Below, piece after piece: positions 24,848-34,593 of a stretch of 64,000 nucleotides of DNA. Every line of letters begins with the position of its first letter. The stretch's first letter is position 1. The notes under the pieces are model-generated. The model worked only from the letters and a program-made list of their open reading frames with translations, ran no database searches and was not told the origin of the DNA. Both the position numbers and the translations under genes were made by a program. The DNA is from Candidatus Uhrbacteria bacterium (GTDB lineage Bacteria; Patescibacteria; ABY1; SG8-24; GWF2-40-263): contig JACQSK010000021.1 in assembly GCA_016205975.1 (NCBI GenBank), forward strand, positions 62,001 to 126,000, written 5' to 3'.

Positions 24848-24865
24848 GGAGACCCTCCGGAAACC

Positions 24866-24894
24866 ACCATAGCGGTTCCTGCTTTTTGATGCAA
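24866..24894 (-). promoter_or_regulatory. Promoter of the 24182-24847 gene
   Basis: Minus strand: TTGCAT, 17 nt, TATGGT, followed by GGAGGG and the GTG start. Confidence 0.7.
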
Positions 24895-24911
24895 GAAGAA
24901 AAAAACGGGCC

Positions 24912-25982
<1,071 letters not shown>

Positions 25983-26013
25983 AGTAAGGAATGATTGAGT
26001 TTCAAGTGGGATC

Positions 26014-26041
26014 AGCTTAACAGAGTGGGAGAGAGATTCAA
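26014..26041 (-). promoter_or_regulatory. Putative recA promoter
   Basis: Minus strand: TTGAAT, 16 nt, TAAGCT, 31 nt before the recA ATG. The -35 box overlaps the stop region of the PIN toxin gene. Confidence 0.5.
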
Positions 26042-26454
26042 GCCAGCTTTTTCCAGATGGTATACAGTTGTTTGTCAAATGTTACGAGTCCGACCTTCCA
26101 GTTCAGAGCATGATAAAGCAGAACCCAATCTGTGAGCGAGATTTTCGGTCGGTAGGCGTGGCGACTTGCCAGAGCAAATACTTGTCGCAGCGTGCACGCA
26201 TCGACATCGCGGACGACAATGGACGGGTCTTGATAAGCGGAATCGATGAATGCTTTTGCGAGCTCGCCTCGCTGTTTGTAGAAAAGGAACGTGACCATCT
26301 CTTCAATCACGGGTGTGAGAAGGATGAGACTTTTTTGTTTCTCCTTGAGAGAATCTAGCGTTTGCTTTGCTCTTTCACACAACGCGTCCTTTGGATCGGT
26401 TACAGCAAGGAAGACGTTTGTATCAATCAGACAGAGCGTTTCTTTCAAGGCCAT
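26038..26454 (-). CDS. PIN-domain toxin (VapC-like)
   Basis: 138 residues from ATG 26454. PIN acidic residues are in place: LIDTNVFL near the start (Asp11), PVIEEMVTFL, LTDWVLLYHA and LVTFD near the end. PIN toxins are Mg-dependent ribonucleases, often cutting tRNA or rRNA. The start lies inside the antitoxin gene (32-nt overlap), the usual antitoxin-first coupled order. The next gene downstream is recA, but recA has its own promoter. Confidence 0.88.
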   Translation of the reverse strand: MALKETLCLIDTNVFLAVTDPKDALCERAKQTLDSLKEKQKSLILLTPVIEEMVTFLFYKQRGELAKAFIDSAYQDPSIVVRDVDACTLRQVFALASRHAYRPKISLTDWVLLYHALNWKVGLVTFDKQLYTIWKKLA

Positions 26455-26710
26455 AGACGATGTCATCGATTTCATCGGTTATATTGCCCTTACCGATGGG
26501 TTGTTGATTTTTTTTTAGAACGTCCAGCCAGAGCCAAGGCTGTTGCCCGCTGCTTTTTTTTAGATCTTTTTTTTGTACTTCCCATGGTGTAAACACACCG
26601 ATTGGTTTGCCGTGCTTCATAATCACGTAGCGTTTAGAGACCTTGCCTTGCACAATGGCGGCAAAGTTTCGCAGGAAGTCTCTGACAGAGACGGGTTCAG
26701 TGGAAGTCAT
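26423..26710 (-). CDS. Phd/YefM-type antitoxin
   Basis: 95 residues. The N-terminal fold MTSTEPVSVRDFLRNF and VIMKHGKPIGVFTPWE matches the Phd/YefM DNA-binding antitoxin family. The C-terminal part (WLWLDVLKKNQQPIGKG and after) should wrap the PIN toxin. A 31-bp palindrome over the promoter is a likely autoregulatory operator. Phd-type antitoxins with PIN toxins are common mixed pairs. Confidence 0.85.
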   Translation of the reverse strand: MTSTEPVSVRDFLRNFAAIVQGKVSKRYVIMKHGKPIGVFTPWEVQKKDLKKSSGQQPWLWLDVLKKNQQPIGKGNITDEIDDIVYGLERNALSD

Positions 26711-26738
26711 AGAGAGAGGAGTGATGACTTACGCCCTT

Positions 26739-26767
26739 ACGCTATCACGCTGTCAGACATTTGTCAA
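26739..26767 (-). promoter_or_regulatory. Promoter of the toxin-antitoxin operon
   Basis: Minus strand: TTGACA, 17 nt, TAGCGT. Confidence 0.75.
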
Positions 26768-26781
26768 ACAATTGTCTGACA
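26751..26781. promoter_or_regulatory. Probable antitoxin operator, 31-bp near-perfect palindrome
   Basis: Half-sites TGTCAGACA and TGTCTGACA flank the -35 box; 13 of 15 base pairs match. The position fits repression by the antitoxin-toxin complex. Confidence 0.75.
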
Positions 26782-26830
26782 CTGAGCCTGTCGAAATGTG
26801 GATAAAAAACTCCAGCGCGAGGCTGGAGGC

Positions 26831-27520
26831 TTAGTTTGAGAAACTGATTGAGTCGTCTTGCTTCAGTACCACGCGCCGATACTCGGTGGCTGTGCGCGAG
26901 TGGCGTTTGGCACTCTCGATTACGATGACATTGAGCCCACGCTCCAGGGCAAGCTCGGTTTCAAACGATCCTGTTTGCGAGAGCAGCACGGTCTTGCCGT
27001 TGATGGTCACCTGCGCGCCGGCCTCTGCGTGGCCCGAGACGGTGACGTAGGCTTCCGAGGTGAGGAACCCGTCAGAGGGTTCGTAGACAAGGAGGTCCGG
27101 AGGGGAGACGATAGCGCGCACTTGGGAGCCGATGTAGGAGACGACGCTTATGGCGATCAAGGCGACCAGGAAGATTTTCACATAGCGGCTCGCGACCAGG
27201 AACTGCCACGCCCGGGCGCGCTGTCTGGGCAGGCGCGCGTGTTTCATGAAGTCGCACGTCCCGCATTCGCTTTCGAACTGTTCTAAGAAGTACCCCACGT
27301 CCCCGCCCAGCGCCCGCACGTATGTTTTCAAGTAGTTGCGCGCGTATACCGGATCCGGCAGGCGTCCGAACTCGCCGCTCTCCAGAGCCGCGAGGAACGA
27401 CTTGCGGATTTTCGTTTGTGCAGAAAGCTCCGACAACGTGAGGTTGGCGGAGCGTCGGATCGCCTTCAGCTTGGCGCCCAAGGTTTCTTGATAGTCGAAC
27501 TTGCGAATCACGAAGGCCAT
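26831..27520 (-). CDS. RodZ-like HTH membrane protein
   Basis: 229 residues. It has an N-terminal Xre/RodZ-type helix-turn-helix (about 14-70: LGAKLKAIRRSANLTLSELS), a linker and one membrane segment at 112-131. An extracytoplasmic beta-domain follows with PSDGFLTSEAYVTVSGHAEAGAQVTING, the pattern of a bacterial Ig-like or glucodextranase-B type fold. RodZ anchors MreB in rod-shaped cells; here no mre gene is in view. The gene follows ftsK by 12 nt and is probably co-transcribed, linking it to the cell envelope or division. Confidence 0.85.
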   Translation of the reverse strand: MAFVIRKFDYQETLGAKLKAIRRSANLTLSELSAQTKIRKSFLAALESGEFGRLPDPVYARNYLKTYVRALGGDVGYFLEQFESECGTCDFMKHARLPRQRARAWQFLVASRYVKIFLVALIAISVVSYIGSQVRAIVSPPDLLVYEPSDGFLTSEAYVTVSGHAEAGAQVTINGKTVLLSQTGSFETELALERGLNVIVIESAKRHSRTATEYRRVVLKQDDSISFSN

Positions 27521-27532
27521 AGCGCTTCCATC

Positions 27533-29854
27533 TTAAGCCGCTTCCTCTTCTTCATCAACCTCTTCTTCTCCCTTGGCGGCCTGCACCCAGTTTTCGTCCA
27601 CGGCTTCTTCCCAGTCCGTGGGCTTAATGGACGCTTCGTCGGACGAGGCCGATGCGTCCGAGGAGTCGTATGAACCACGGGAGGCCTCCTCCAGATCATC
27701 TTGCGCGGTGGGCATGGCCTCTTTTACATGGCCCCTTGGCGGCCACTCGTCCACCAAAATCTCTCGAGGCTTGGCGCCGGAGCCTGGTCCGATCACGCCG
27801 GCTTGTTCCATGAGGTCCATGACCCGCGCGGCGCGGGCGTACCCCAGGCGCAGGCGGCGTTGCAGGAACGAGGTCGAGGCTTTGCCGGACTCCAACACCA
27901 CCTGGATCGCCTCCTCAAGCACAGGATCGGAGTCGCCGTCGTCATCAAACACCGTGCCGGCTTTGGTGATCTCGGTTACGGCCATGTTGTAGTCAGGCTC
28001 GCCCTTGCGGCGCAGGAACGAGACGACGCGTTCGATTTCGTCCGTGGAAACGAACGCACCTTGCAGGCGTTTGGGCTTGGCGATTTCCGCACAAGTGAAC
28101 AGCATGTCACCGCGCCCAAGAAGCTTTTCGGCGCCCGACTGGTCCAGGATGGTGCGCGAGTCGGTCTGCGAGGCGACGGCAAAGGCGATGCGTCCGGGGA
28201 TGTTGGCTTTGATGAGACCGGTGATGACGTCCACGCTGGGGCGCTGGGTAGCGAGCACCAGGTGGATGCCCACGGCGCGCGCCATCTGCGCGATGCGCAC
28301 GATCGTCGCTTCTACTTCGCGGCCGCTGGCGCTCATGAGGTCGGCCAGCTCATCGATCACCACGACGATTTTGGGCATGCGCTCCTGCGCCCGCGCGTTG
28401 TAGCCGGTAATGTCGCGCGCGCCGAACTTGGAGAGGATATCCAAACGTCGTTCCATCTCCCGCACGGTCCACTTGAGCGCGTTCACCGTGTCGTCCACGT
28501 TGGTGATCGGCGGCACAAGCAGGTGCGGTATGCCGTTGTAGATGGTGAGTTCCACGCGCTTGGGGTCCACCAAGATGAGTTTCAAGTCGTCGGGGCCGTT
28601 TTGGAAAAGCCATGAGAGGATCATCGTGTTCAGGCATACGCTCTTTCCCGAACCGGTCGCGCCGGCCACAAGCAGGTGCGGCATTTTTTCAAGTGCAACG
28701 GTCAGCGTGTCGCCTGAGACGTCTTTTCCAAGAGGAACCGACAGCATCGAGCTGCGCGCCTTGAATCCCGGGCTCTCCATGACGTCCCGCAAGGTGACGG
28801 TCGCGACTTTCGTGTTGGGCACCTCGATCCCCACCAACGACTGGCCGGGGATGGGCGCCTCCATGCGCAGCGGGTGGGCGGCAAGGGCGAGCGCCAGATC
28901 GTTTTGCAAGCTCACGATGCGCGCGAGCTTGATCCCCTGGGAGGGGCGCAGCGTGTACTGGGTCACGGCAGGCCCCACGGAGGTCTTGCCCATCTCTACG
29001 TCAATACCAAACTCGCGAAAGGTTTTTTCGATGATCTCTTTGTGGCGCTCGATGTCGCCGGACTGCGCCTTGGATTGAGAGCGCTCGAGCAGGCTCAAGG
29101 GGATCGCGATCTCGCGGTGCTGTTTAGACGTGAGTGCGACCTCCGCGCGTTTTTTGTGGACGACCTCGGTGGCGTGAAACGGCTCGGCCGTCTCTTCTTC
29201 TTCCTCCTCCGGCTCCTCAAACAAATCCTCCCCTTCCTCCTCCTCTGCGCCATTTGCGCCCTCTGCGCCCTTTGTGTCCCCCACGCTCTCCCCGTGCATC
29301 CTCTCTCCGAGCCAGCCGGTCAGATGCGCGTGCAATCCCAAGACGCCGCGCAAGGATGTGTTGAAGATGAGCAGAACCGACGTGAGCAAGAGGGCCGCCG
29401 TGCTCACCACCGCGCCCCAGTAGCCGACGAAGTTGGGAAGCAGGATCGCGAGGAACTGTCCGATGACGCCTCCGGCCAGTGTGAGGTCGTTTGTGAAAGG
29501 TTGCGCGCGTTCGACGAGGAAGAGGTTTAAGAGGGCATTGAAGGAGAGAAAGAAAAACAGGAGGCCCAGGTAATTCCAAGCAGAAAGCGTCCCACGTTCA
29601 GGATAGGCAAGGGAGGCGCCCATGAGGATAAGGACGATCGGGACCAGGTAGCGGTCAATGCCAAAAAAGGCTGCCAGGAGCTCATGGATCCACAGCCCGA
29701 GGTTTCCGGCGATCTGGAAGAAAGACAAAAAGATGAGAGCCGCGGCGGCGAGCAGGAGAACGACCCATATCCCGCGCTTGGTTTCAGGGTTGATGCCAAG
29801 ACCCAAGGGGTCGTCTCCCGTCTTGTGTGTCACCCGTTTTTTTCGTCGAGCCAT
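27533..29854 (-). CDS. ftsK: DNA translocase FtsK/SpoIIIE
   Basis: 773 residues. The N-terminal part has four membrane segments within 28-170. A Glu-rich linker (196-225) follows, then the motor: Walker A AGATGSGKS (397-405), Walker B VVVIDELADL, and a C-terminal gamma winged helix (SFLQRRLRLGYARAARVMDLME) that reads orienting sequences. FtsK pumps chromosome DNA at the septum. The tail is acidic. A TG-extended -10 box ends 9 nt before the ATG, so the mRNA is probably leaderless. Confidence 0.97.
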   Translation of the reverse strand: MARRKKRVTHKTGDDPLGLGINPETKRGIWVVLLLAAAALIFLSFFQIAGNLGLWIHELLAAFFGIDRYLVPIVLILMGASLAYPERGTLSAWNYLGLLFFFLSFNALLNLFLVERAQPFTNDLTLAGGVIGQFLAILLPNFVGYWGAVVSTAALLLTSVLLIFNTSLRGVLGLHAHLTGWLGERMHGESVGDTKGAEGANGAEEEEGEDLFEEPEEEEEETAEPFHATEVVHKKRAEVALTSKQHREIAIPLSLLERSQSKAQSGDIERHKEIIEKTFREFGIDVEMGKTSVGPAVTQYTLRPSQGIKLARIVSLQNDLALALAAHPLRMEAPIPGQSLVGIEVPNTKVATVTLRDVMESPGFKARSSMLSVPLGKDVSGDTLTVALEKMPHLLVAGATGSGKSVCLNTMILSWLFQNGPDDLKLILVDPKRVELTIYNGIPHLLVPPITNVDDTVNALKWTVREMERRLDILSKFGARDITGYNARAQERMPKIVVVIDELADLMSASGREVEATIVRIAQMARAVGIHLVLATQRPSVDVITGLIKANIPGRIAFAVASQTDSRTILDQSGAEKLLGRGDMLFTCAEIAKPKRLQGAFVSTDEIERVVSFLRRKGEPDYNMAVTEITKAGTVFDDDGDSDPVLEEAIQVVLESGKASTSFLQRRLRLGYARAARVMDLMEQAGVIGPGSGAKPREILVDEWPPRGHVKEAMPTAQDDLEEASRGSYDSSDASASSDEASIKPTDWEEAVDENWVQAAKGEEEVDEEEEAA

Positions 29855-29863
29855 AATGAAGAC

Positions 29864-29872
29864 ATTTTATCA
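29864..29872 (-). promoter_or_regulatory. ftsK extended -10 promoter, leaderless type
   Basis: Minus strand TGA-TAAAAT, then 9 nt to the ftsK ATG; -35 not evident. Confidence 0.5.
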
Positions 29873-29899
29873 CATCCTGTGCAGAGGCTGTTTCATTGT

Positions 29900-29928
29900 T
29901 TGACATCTGTCTGCTCCTCGTCTATATT
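29900..29928 (+). promoter_or_regulatory. Promoter of the yqiJ-flotillin operon
   Basis: TTGACA, 17 nt, TATATT; one of the best matches to consensus in the window. Confidence 0.85.
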
Positions 29929-29987
29929 CAGGCATCCGTTCCAGACTCTCTGGGCGGGCGCCCTTTCCATCAACAAAAGGGACTTCC

Positions 29988-30629
29988 ATGGACTTCTTGG
30001 CTTGGTACAACCTCATCTTTCTGATCCCTCTGGCTACCGGCGTGCTCTTGATCTTCGGCAGCATGGCGGGGATCGGTTCCGATGCGGACACAGACGCGGA
30101 CGCTGACCACGACGTCAACAACGGAGGCATCGGCCACGAAGTTGGCCACGATCATAACGACGAGAGCCGTCCCTTCCTCTCCGTGCTTTCCGCGCTGGGA
30201 GTGGGGAAGGTTCCGTTGTCGATCGTGCTCATGATCCTGTTCCTGCTCTTCGGCGGGATCGGCATGATGGCGAACTTCCTCATGGCCGGGTTCATCGCCG
30301 TGTTCGAGCCCTTTGCCTTTGTCTCCGTCGCGGCTGGCTTCTTCGGGGCGATCTTCCTTTCAGGACCGCTTGCGCGCCTCCTGAACCGATACATGCCTTC
30401 TACCGAAACCTACGGCGACACCAAGGGACAGATGGTGGGCAAGACAGGCACCCTCGAGCTCGCCGCAGATGAAGAGCGCGGCTGGGCCCAGGTCAGAGAT
30501 TCCAGCGGCTCGATCCGTCAGATCAAGTGCCGGACGGGCGGTGGAACCCTTGCGAAGGGAACCGAAATCGTCGTGGTCCGCTATGACTCGCGCACCGATC
30601 TCTACACGGTCGCGAAAAATGAACTGTGA
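29988..30629 (+). CDS. YqiJ/NfeD-type membrane protein with C-terminal OB fold
   Basis: 213 residues. A membrane segment (8-28) is followed by an Asp/His-rich loop (31-58), two to three more membrane segments (75-130), and a soluble C-terminal domain (about 150-210: KGQMVGKTGTLELAADEERGWAQVRD...EIVVVRY), the OB fold of NfeD/YqiJ proteins. Such proteins are encoded next to flotillins and are thought to act with them in membrane microdomains. The flotillin gene follows 63 nt downstream. The His/Asp-rich loop could bind metal. ATG 29988 has AAGGGA upstream. Confidence 0.85.
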   Translation: MDFLAWYNLIFLIPLATGVLLIFGSMAGIGSDADTDADADHDVNNGGIGHEVGHDHNDESRPFLSVLSALGVGKVPLSIVLMILFLLFGGIGMMANFLMAGFIAVFEPFAFVSVAAGFFGAIFLSGPLARLLNRYMPSTETYGDTKGQMVGKTGTLELAADEERGWAQVRDSSGSIRQIKCRTGGGTLAKGTEIVVVRYDSRTDLYTVAKNEL

Positions 30630-30692
30630 TGATCAGCCTCTCACGCTCATCCCGAGCGTGAGAACCTCAACCGTCAGCGTGGAGTATTCGTC

Positions 30693-32567
30693 ATGAGTAT
30701 CTTCGGCCCTATCCTCATCTTGGGAATCTTGCTTCTGGCAGGTCCCATCGTCGCGGCAGGTGTCGGCATCGAACTGGGAGGCATGGCGAGCGCCGTGCTC
30801 CTGGGCTTCGGTGTCGTGCTCGTGCTCATCGCCGGCATCGCGCTGGTGATCAGCAATCTGTACAACCGTACCTCTCCGGACGAGGCGTTCGTCCGCTCCG
30901 GCATGGGCGGCGTGCGCGCCATCATCGACGGTGGCGCCATCGTCGTGGGCGTCATCCACGAGAAGGTCACCGTCTCCCTGCGCACGATCCGCCTGGTGGT
31001 TGAACGTCGCGGGACGGACGCCCTGCTCACCCATGACAAGTTGCGCGCCGACATCAAGGCCGAGTTCTTCATCCGAGTCCAGGCCGAGCCCGATGCCGTC
31101 ATCAACGCGGCGCGCTCCTTCGGGGATCGCATGCGTGATCCCGGTCAGGTCGCCGAGGTCGTCGAGGACAAGCTCATCTCCGCCCTGCGCACCGTGGCGG
31201 CGACGATGAGCCTGGAGGACCTCAACTCCCGGCGCGACGAGTTCCTGTCGAGGGTCAAGGATATCGTGGAGGCCGAGCTCAAGCCCAACGGGCTCACGCT
31301 CGAGTCCACGACCATCAGCTACCTGGACCAGACCGACACGCGCCAGCTTCGCACCGACAACGTCTTCGACGCCCAGGGTCTGCGCACGATCGCCGAGATC
31401 ACGCAGGCGAACCTGACGCAGAAGAACGAGTTCGACCGCAAGGGCGAGGAGTCTCGTCGCGCTCGGGACGTTGAGAACAAGAAGAAGATGCTCGAGCTCG
31501 CCCAGCAGGAGGCCGTGGCCGAAGCCACGCAGGGTGCGGACATCGCCGCCAAGCGCGCCGAGGAAGCTCGTCGCGCCGAGCAGGCCGGAATCGACAAGGC
31601 CAAGGCCATCAAGGTCGCCTCCGAGCAGGCTCAGCAGGCCGAGGAGGTCGCTGCACAGGAACGCCTCAAGGCCGTCGAGGTCGCCACTCAGCAGGCCCAG
31701 CAGGCTCGCGAGGTCGCCGAGCAGGCGCGTCTGGAAGGCGTCGCCGCCGCCCAGGCCAAGGCCGCCAAGGCCGAGACCGCGCGCCAGGAGGCGGAAGCCG
31801 ATGCGGAGGCCGCTCGCCAGAAGGTGGAGACGGTCAAGGTCGAACAGGCGGCGCAGCGCGAGAAGTCCAAGCGCGTCATCAACGCCGAGGCCCAGGGTCA
31901 GGAGGACTACGTCAAGGCTTCGAAGGAAGCCGACGCGAAGGCCTACGAGCTCACCGCCACGGCCGACGCCAAGAAGAAGGCCGCCGAGGCCGATGCCACC
32001 GCGATCACCAAGCGGGCCGAGGCCGAGAAGGCCGCCGCGGTCGCCGCGGCCGAAGGCAAGAAGGCCGGTGAGATGATCCCCGTCGAGGTCGAGAAGGCCA
32101 AGGTCGAGGTCGCGGCCAAGCAGGTCGAGGTCGACAAGAAGCGCGTCGCCGAGGTCGTCAAGCCCGAGTTGGAGGCCCGCGAGGAGCACGGCCGGGTCGC
32201 CCAGGAGTTCGAGCTCGGAAAGCTCCGCATCCAGGCGGACGTCGAGATCAGCAAGGCCACGGCCGAAGCGCTGGGAGAGGCGCTGGAGAGCGCCAACATG
32301 ACGCTCTACGGCACGCCCGAGGACGCCGCCGCGATGGTTCGGAACCTCGCGACCGGCATGGGCCTTGGGCAGTACGCCCGTGGCGCCATGCAGACGCTCC
32401 CCCCGGAGCTGATTGCCGCCGCTGTGGAAAGTGGCAAGACGGGCCTCGCGCTGTTGGACGCCATCGCCCAGCGGCTGGGCATGAAGATGCCCGAGATCCC
32501 CGCCACTCCGGCCCCGGCCCCGGCTCCCGAGCTCGCCGCCCAGGACAGCCAGGTCAACGAGATCTAG
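30693..32567 (+). CDS. Flotillin-like (YqiK-type) SPFH protein
   Basis: 624 residues. The N-terminus has two hydrophobic segments (5-25 and 33-53), then an SPFH/band-7 domain (about 60-230, RTSPDEAFVRSGMGG, LRADIKAEFFIRV). A very long Ala/Glu/Lys/Gln coiled coil (about 240-520) and a C-terminal helical plus Ala/Pro-rich tail follow. Flotillins oligomerise and scaffold membrane domains. The repeated EQAQQAEEVAAQE units make the coiled coil longer than in many homologues. A terminator follows. Confidence 0.93.
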   Translation: MSIFGPILILGILLLAGPIVAAGVGIELGGMASAVLLGFGVVLVLIAGIALVISNLYNRTSPDEAFVRSGMGGVRAIIDGGAIVVGVIHEKVTVSLRTIRLVVERRGTDALLTHDKLRADIKAEFFIRVQAEPDAVINAARSFGDRMRDPGQVAEVVEDKLISALRTVAATMSLEDLNSRRDEFLSRVKDIVEAELKPNGLTLESTTISYLDQTDTRQLRTDNVFDAQGLRTIAEITQANLTQKNEFDRKGEESRRARDVENKKKMLELAQQEAVAEATQGADIAAKRAEEARRAEQAGIDKAKAIKVASEQAQQAEEVAAQERLKAVEVATQQAQQAREVAEQARLEGVAAAQAKAAKAETARQEAEADAEAARQKVETVKVEQAAQREKSKRVINAEAQGQEDYVKASKEADAKAYELTATADAKKKAAEADATAITKRAEAEKAAAVAAAEGKKAGEMIPVEVEKAKVEVAAKQVEVDKKRVAEVVKPELEAREEHGRVAQEFELGKLRIQADVEISKATAEALGEALESANMTLYGTPEDAAAMVRNLATGMGLGQYARGAMQTLPPELIAAAVESGKTGLALLDAIAQRLGMKMPEIPATPAPAPAPELAAQDSQVNEI

Positions 32568-32591
32568 TCGACACAACGTCGATCAGGTCAA

Positions 32592-32618
32592 CCCCCGTGG
32601 AGCACTCACGGGGTTTTT
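32592..32618 (+). terminator. Terminator after flotillin
   Basis: CCCCGTG-GAGCACT-CACGGGG then TTTTTG. Confidence 0.9.
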
Positions 32619-32635
32619 GTTTCTCTGGGGCCAGG

Positions 32636-32664
32636 TTGACAAGAATGCGGATTCCTGTTACTTT
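32636..32664 (+). promoter_or_regulatory. Promoter of the 32731-34320 pair
   Basis: TTGACA, 17 nt, TACTTT. Confidence 0.8.
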
Positions 32665-32730
32665 TCGCTGTTTCCAAAGCGGGATAGGAGAGGCCCGCTG
32701 GGAGACGTATAATGGAATTGGAGGTCACCC

Positions 32731-32913
32731 ATGTTCGATCAAGACACGACTCTCGGTGAGCTCGTTCAACACTTCTACGAGGAGTTCCTCGTGCTCTACG
32801 GCGATGAGGAGCTGGCGTCGGTTGCCACGGCGGCGGTCATCAATGACCTGCTCGCCGAGGGCGAGGAGAACCAAAGGAAAGAAGCGCTCGGTCAGTTCGC
32901 CAGGAACAACTGA
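32731..32913 (+). CDS. Small acidic orphan protein
   Basis: 60 residues, strongly acidic and helical (TLGELVQHFYEEFLVLYGDEELASVATAAVINDLLAEG). GGAGG stands 7 nt before the ATG and a good promoter precedes, so the gene is real despite its size. It is 30 nt ahead of the zinc-ribbon protein and probably on the same transcript. No function can be named. Confidence 0.75.
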   Translation: MFDQDTTLGELVQHFYEEFLVLYGDEELASVATAAVINDLLAEGEENQRKEALGQFARNN

Positions 32914-32943
32914 GCCATACCCAGCACAAGAGGAGAGGAATCC

Positions 32944-34320
32944 ATGGGAGATACCATCATGCCAGCGCGTACCAAGTGCGTTCGCTGTCAAAGAGAGTTT
33001 CCCGTCAAGGCCGTCATGAGCCTGGAGGACGAAAGTGACATCCCGTTGCTCGTCGTTCTCACGGAGGTCTCGAGCATCGAGGAGGCGATCGCGCTCGCCA
33101 CCTGCCAGGTGTGCCTGAAGCGTCAGGGCCCCACCGATCGCGGGCTTTACGATCTGCTCCTGTCTCTGGGAGCGGTCGATTCCGTCAGCGCTCACAGCGC
33201 GCGCGGAAGTTCCATTCCAAAAGTGGACCTTGCGGCGCTCGCGCGTTTGCAGACGCGTGCGGTGAAGCCCGTCGTGCCTCTGCTCGCCGGGGTTCGCATC
33301 CAGATGCCCTGGCGCGAGGAGCACCTCCCGCCGCGCGGCACCTTCCGTCCGCCGCCCAGGCGTCCCGAGAGGATCGATGACGAGCCGCGCATTCCCAAGG
33401 CTCTGCAGCCGCAGGAAAAGCGTGAGAGCGAACCGAAGGTCGAACCCCTCAAGGGGGGACTCGATGCGCGGTCGCTCGCGGCGCTCCAGGCGGCTCGGCC
33501 CGCCGCGCGTGCGCGCGACCAGGCCAAGCAGCTCCGTTTGTTCAGCAAGCTGGGCGCGTGCATGAAGGTCCTGAAGAGCCAGCTTCGTGAGATTCGGACG
33601 CAGGCGGCTGAGCGTGATGTGAGCACCTGGCTTACCGCGTTTGATGCCAAGCTGGCTGAGGCGGTTATCTGTGATCCCAAGCATCGGGATCGTGGCGCCT
33701 TGCTCGCGCTCCTGGCCACCTCACAGGGTGAGCTGGAAACGCTGGGCCAGCAGTTCTGGCTGACGCACAGCGCCGCCGTGCCCACGCAGGGAGGCGGAGG
33801 CTCAGGCCCCGGACGCGCCAAGGGCGATGCTCCCAAGAGCGCTCGCGTACGGGCGCCCATGGAGGAAGGGCAGGACAACCCGTTTGAGGGCGGCGTCCGT
33901 CCCAGGCGCTTCCACGGGAAGGGCGAGAGTCCTCCCGCGCCCATGCGGCTCGTGACCGTGGTACGCACCGCGGTTCCCAAGACCAACAAGCCGCTTCAGG
34001 ACCTCAACCCCGCGTCCGTTCCCAAGGTCGTCTACCCGCAGGGGCAGTGCTATGGGCGCGACTACGAGGTTCGAGGAAGCCAACGGGTCGCTCCGGTGAT
34101 CGGAGAAACCCACGACTGGGCATGGACTCAGATCCGGCTTGCCACTTGGGCATGTAACCATGAGCGCGCCGCGCTCGTGTGCAACGGCAAGAGCCTGGAC
34201 CTGACCCTGGTGATGGGTGCCTTCCTTGAGGAGGCGTTGGACGCACTGTCTCTCAAGGCGCAGGACACGCTTGTCGTGCCACGCGCAGAGCTCGCTCCCG
34301 AAGACCGTCCAGAGGTCTGA
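32944..34320 (+). CDS. Orphan protein with N-terminal zinc ribbon
   Basis: 458 residues, start ATG 32944 after a purine-rich GAGGAGAGG. The N-terminus has two CxxC pairs (Cys12/15 and Cys54/57) that should bind zinc. A Pro/Arg-rich linker (about 115-170), a helical middle (190-290), a second disordered Gly/Pro-rich stretch and a C-terminal folded part (about 380-458) follow. No catalytic motif was recognised. The build suggests a multi-domain nucleic-acid- or protein-binding factor. It ends in a terminator. Confidence 0.8.
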   Translation: MGDTIMPARTKCVRCQREFPVKAVMSLEDESDIPLLVVLTEVSSIEEAIALATCQVCLKRQGPTDRGLYDLLLSLGAVDSVSAHSARGSSIPKVDLAALARLQTRAVKPVVPLLAGVRIQMPWREEHLPPRGTFRPPPRRPERIDDEPRIPKALQPQEKRESEPKVEPLKGGLDARSLAALQAARPAARARDQAKQLRLFSKLGACMKVLKSQLREIRTQAAERDVSTWLTAFDAKLAEAVICDPKHRDRGALLALLATSQGELETLGQQFWLTHSAAVPTQGGGGSGPGRAKGDAPKSARVRAPMEEGQDNPFEGGVRPRRFHGKGESPPAPMRLVTVVRTAVPKTNKPLQDLNPASVPKVVYPQGQCYGRDYEVRGSQRVAPVIGETHDWAWTQIRLATWACNHERAALVCNGKSLDLTLVMGAFLEEALDALSLKAQDTLVVPRAELAPEDRPEV

Positions 34321-34326
34321 CACGCG

Positions 34327-34352
34327 CGGATCCAGACTTGGGTCCGTTTTTT
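34327..34352 (+). terminator. Terminator after the zinc-ribbon gene
   Basis: CGGA-T-CC/GGTCCG stem (T bulge) followed by TTTTTT. Confidence 0.75.
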
Positions 34353-34369
34353 ATACGAAGACAGGAATC

Positions 34370-34398
34370 TTGATTATTTGCGACAAGCGGACTATCAT
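34370..34398 (+). promoter_or_regulatory. Promoter of the 6S-like RNA candidate
   Basis: TTGATT, 17 nt, TATCAT, immediately upstream of a transcript that codes for no convincing protein. Confidence 0.6.
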
Positions 34399-34403
34399 CG
34401 TTC

Positions 34404-34593
34404 GTGTTACACGCCTCTTCTTTCTGAGGCTGCGAAGTGAGGTACGGTCATTGTCAGATCTAAACCGCGAGCATTGGTCGTTCGCTGAAAGGCTGAGCGG
34501 CCAAAAATCTCTCTCCTCATGCTCAAACGTTCTGATCAGGCACGCTTATATCGTGGCCTCGACCTCGCAGCCTCTGGTAGAAGAGGTTTTTTC
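34404..34593 (+). ncRNA. Candidate structured RNA with 6S-like closing stem
   Basis: About 190 nt between a promoter and a U-tract. The two ends pair in three blocks: 34414-34421 with 34579-34586 (8 bp), 34426-34435 with 34565-34574 (10 bp), and 34439-34446 with 34552-34560 (8 bp, one bulge). Small symmetric loops separate them. The middle is less paired, with a possible apical CCGC/GCGG hairpin. The length, end-to-end closing stem and open centre recall 6S RNA, the RNA polymerase decoy. No sequence signature proves this; an SRP-RNA apical motif is absent. A 31-codon frame inside lacks a ribosome-binding site. Confidence 0.55.

Noticed and set aside
26014..26041. LexA-type SOS box at recA
   Set aside because: No palindromic operator could be seen near the promoter.
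30633..32576. Open frame of 647 codons on the minus strand
   Set aside because: Shadow of the flotillin coiled coil; Gly/Leu/Arg-rich, no start signals.
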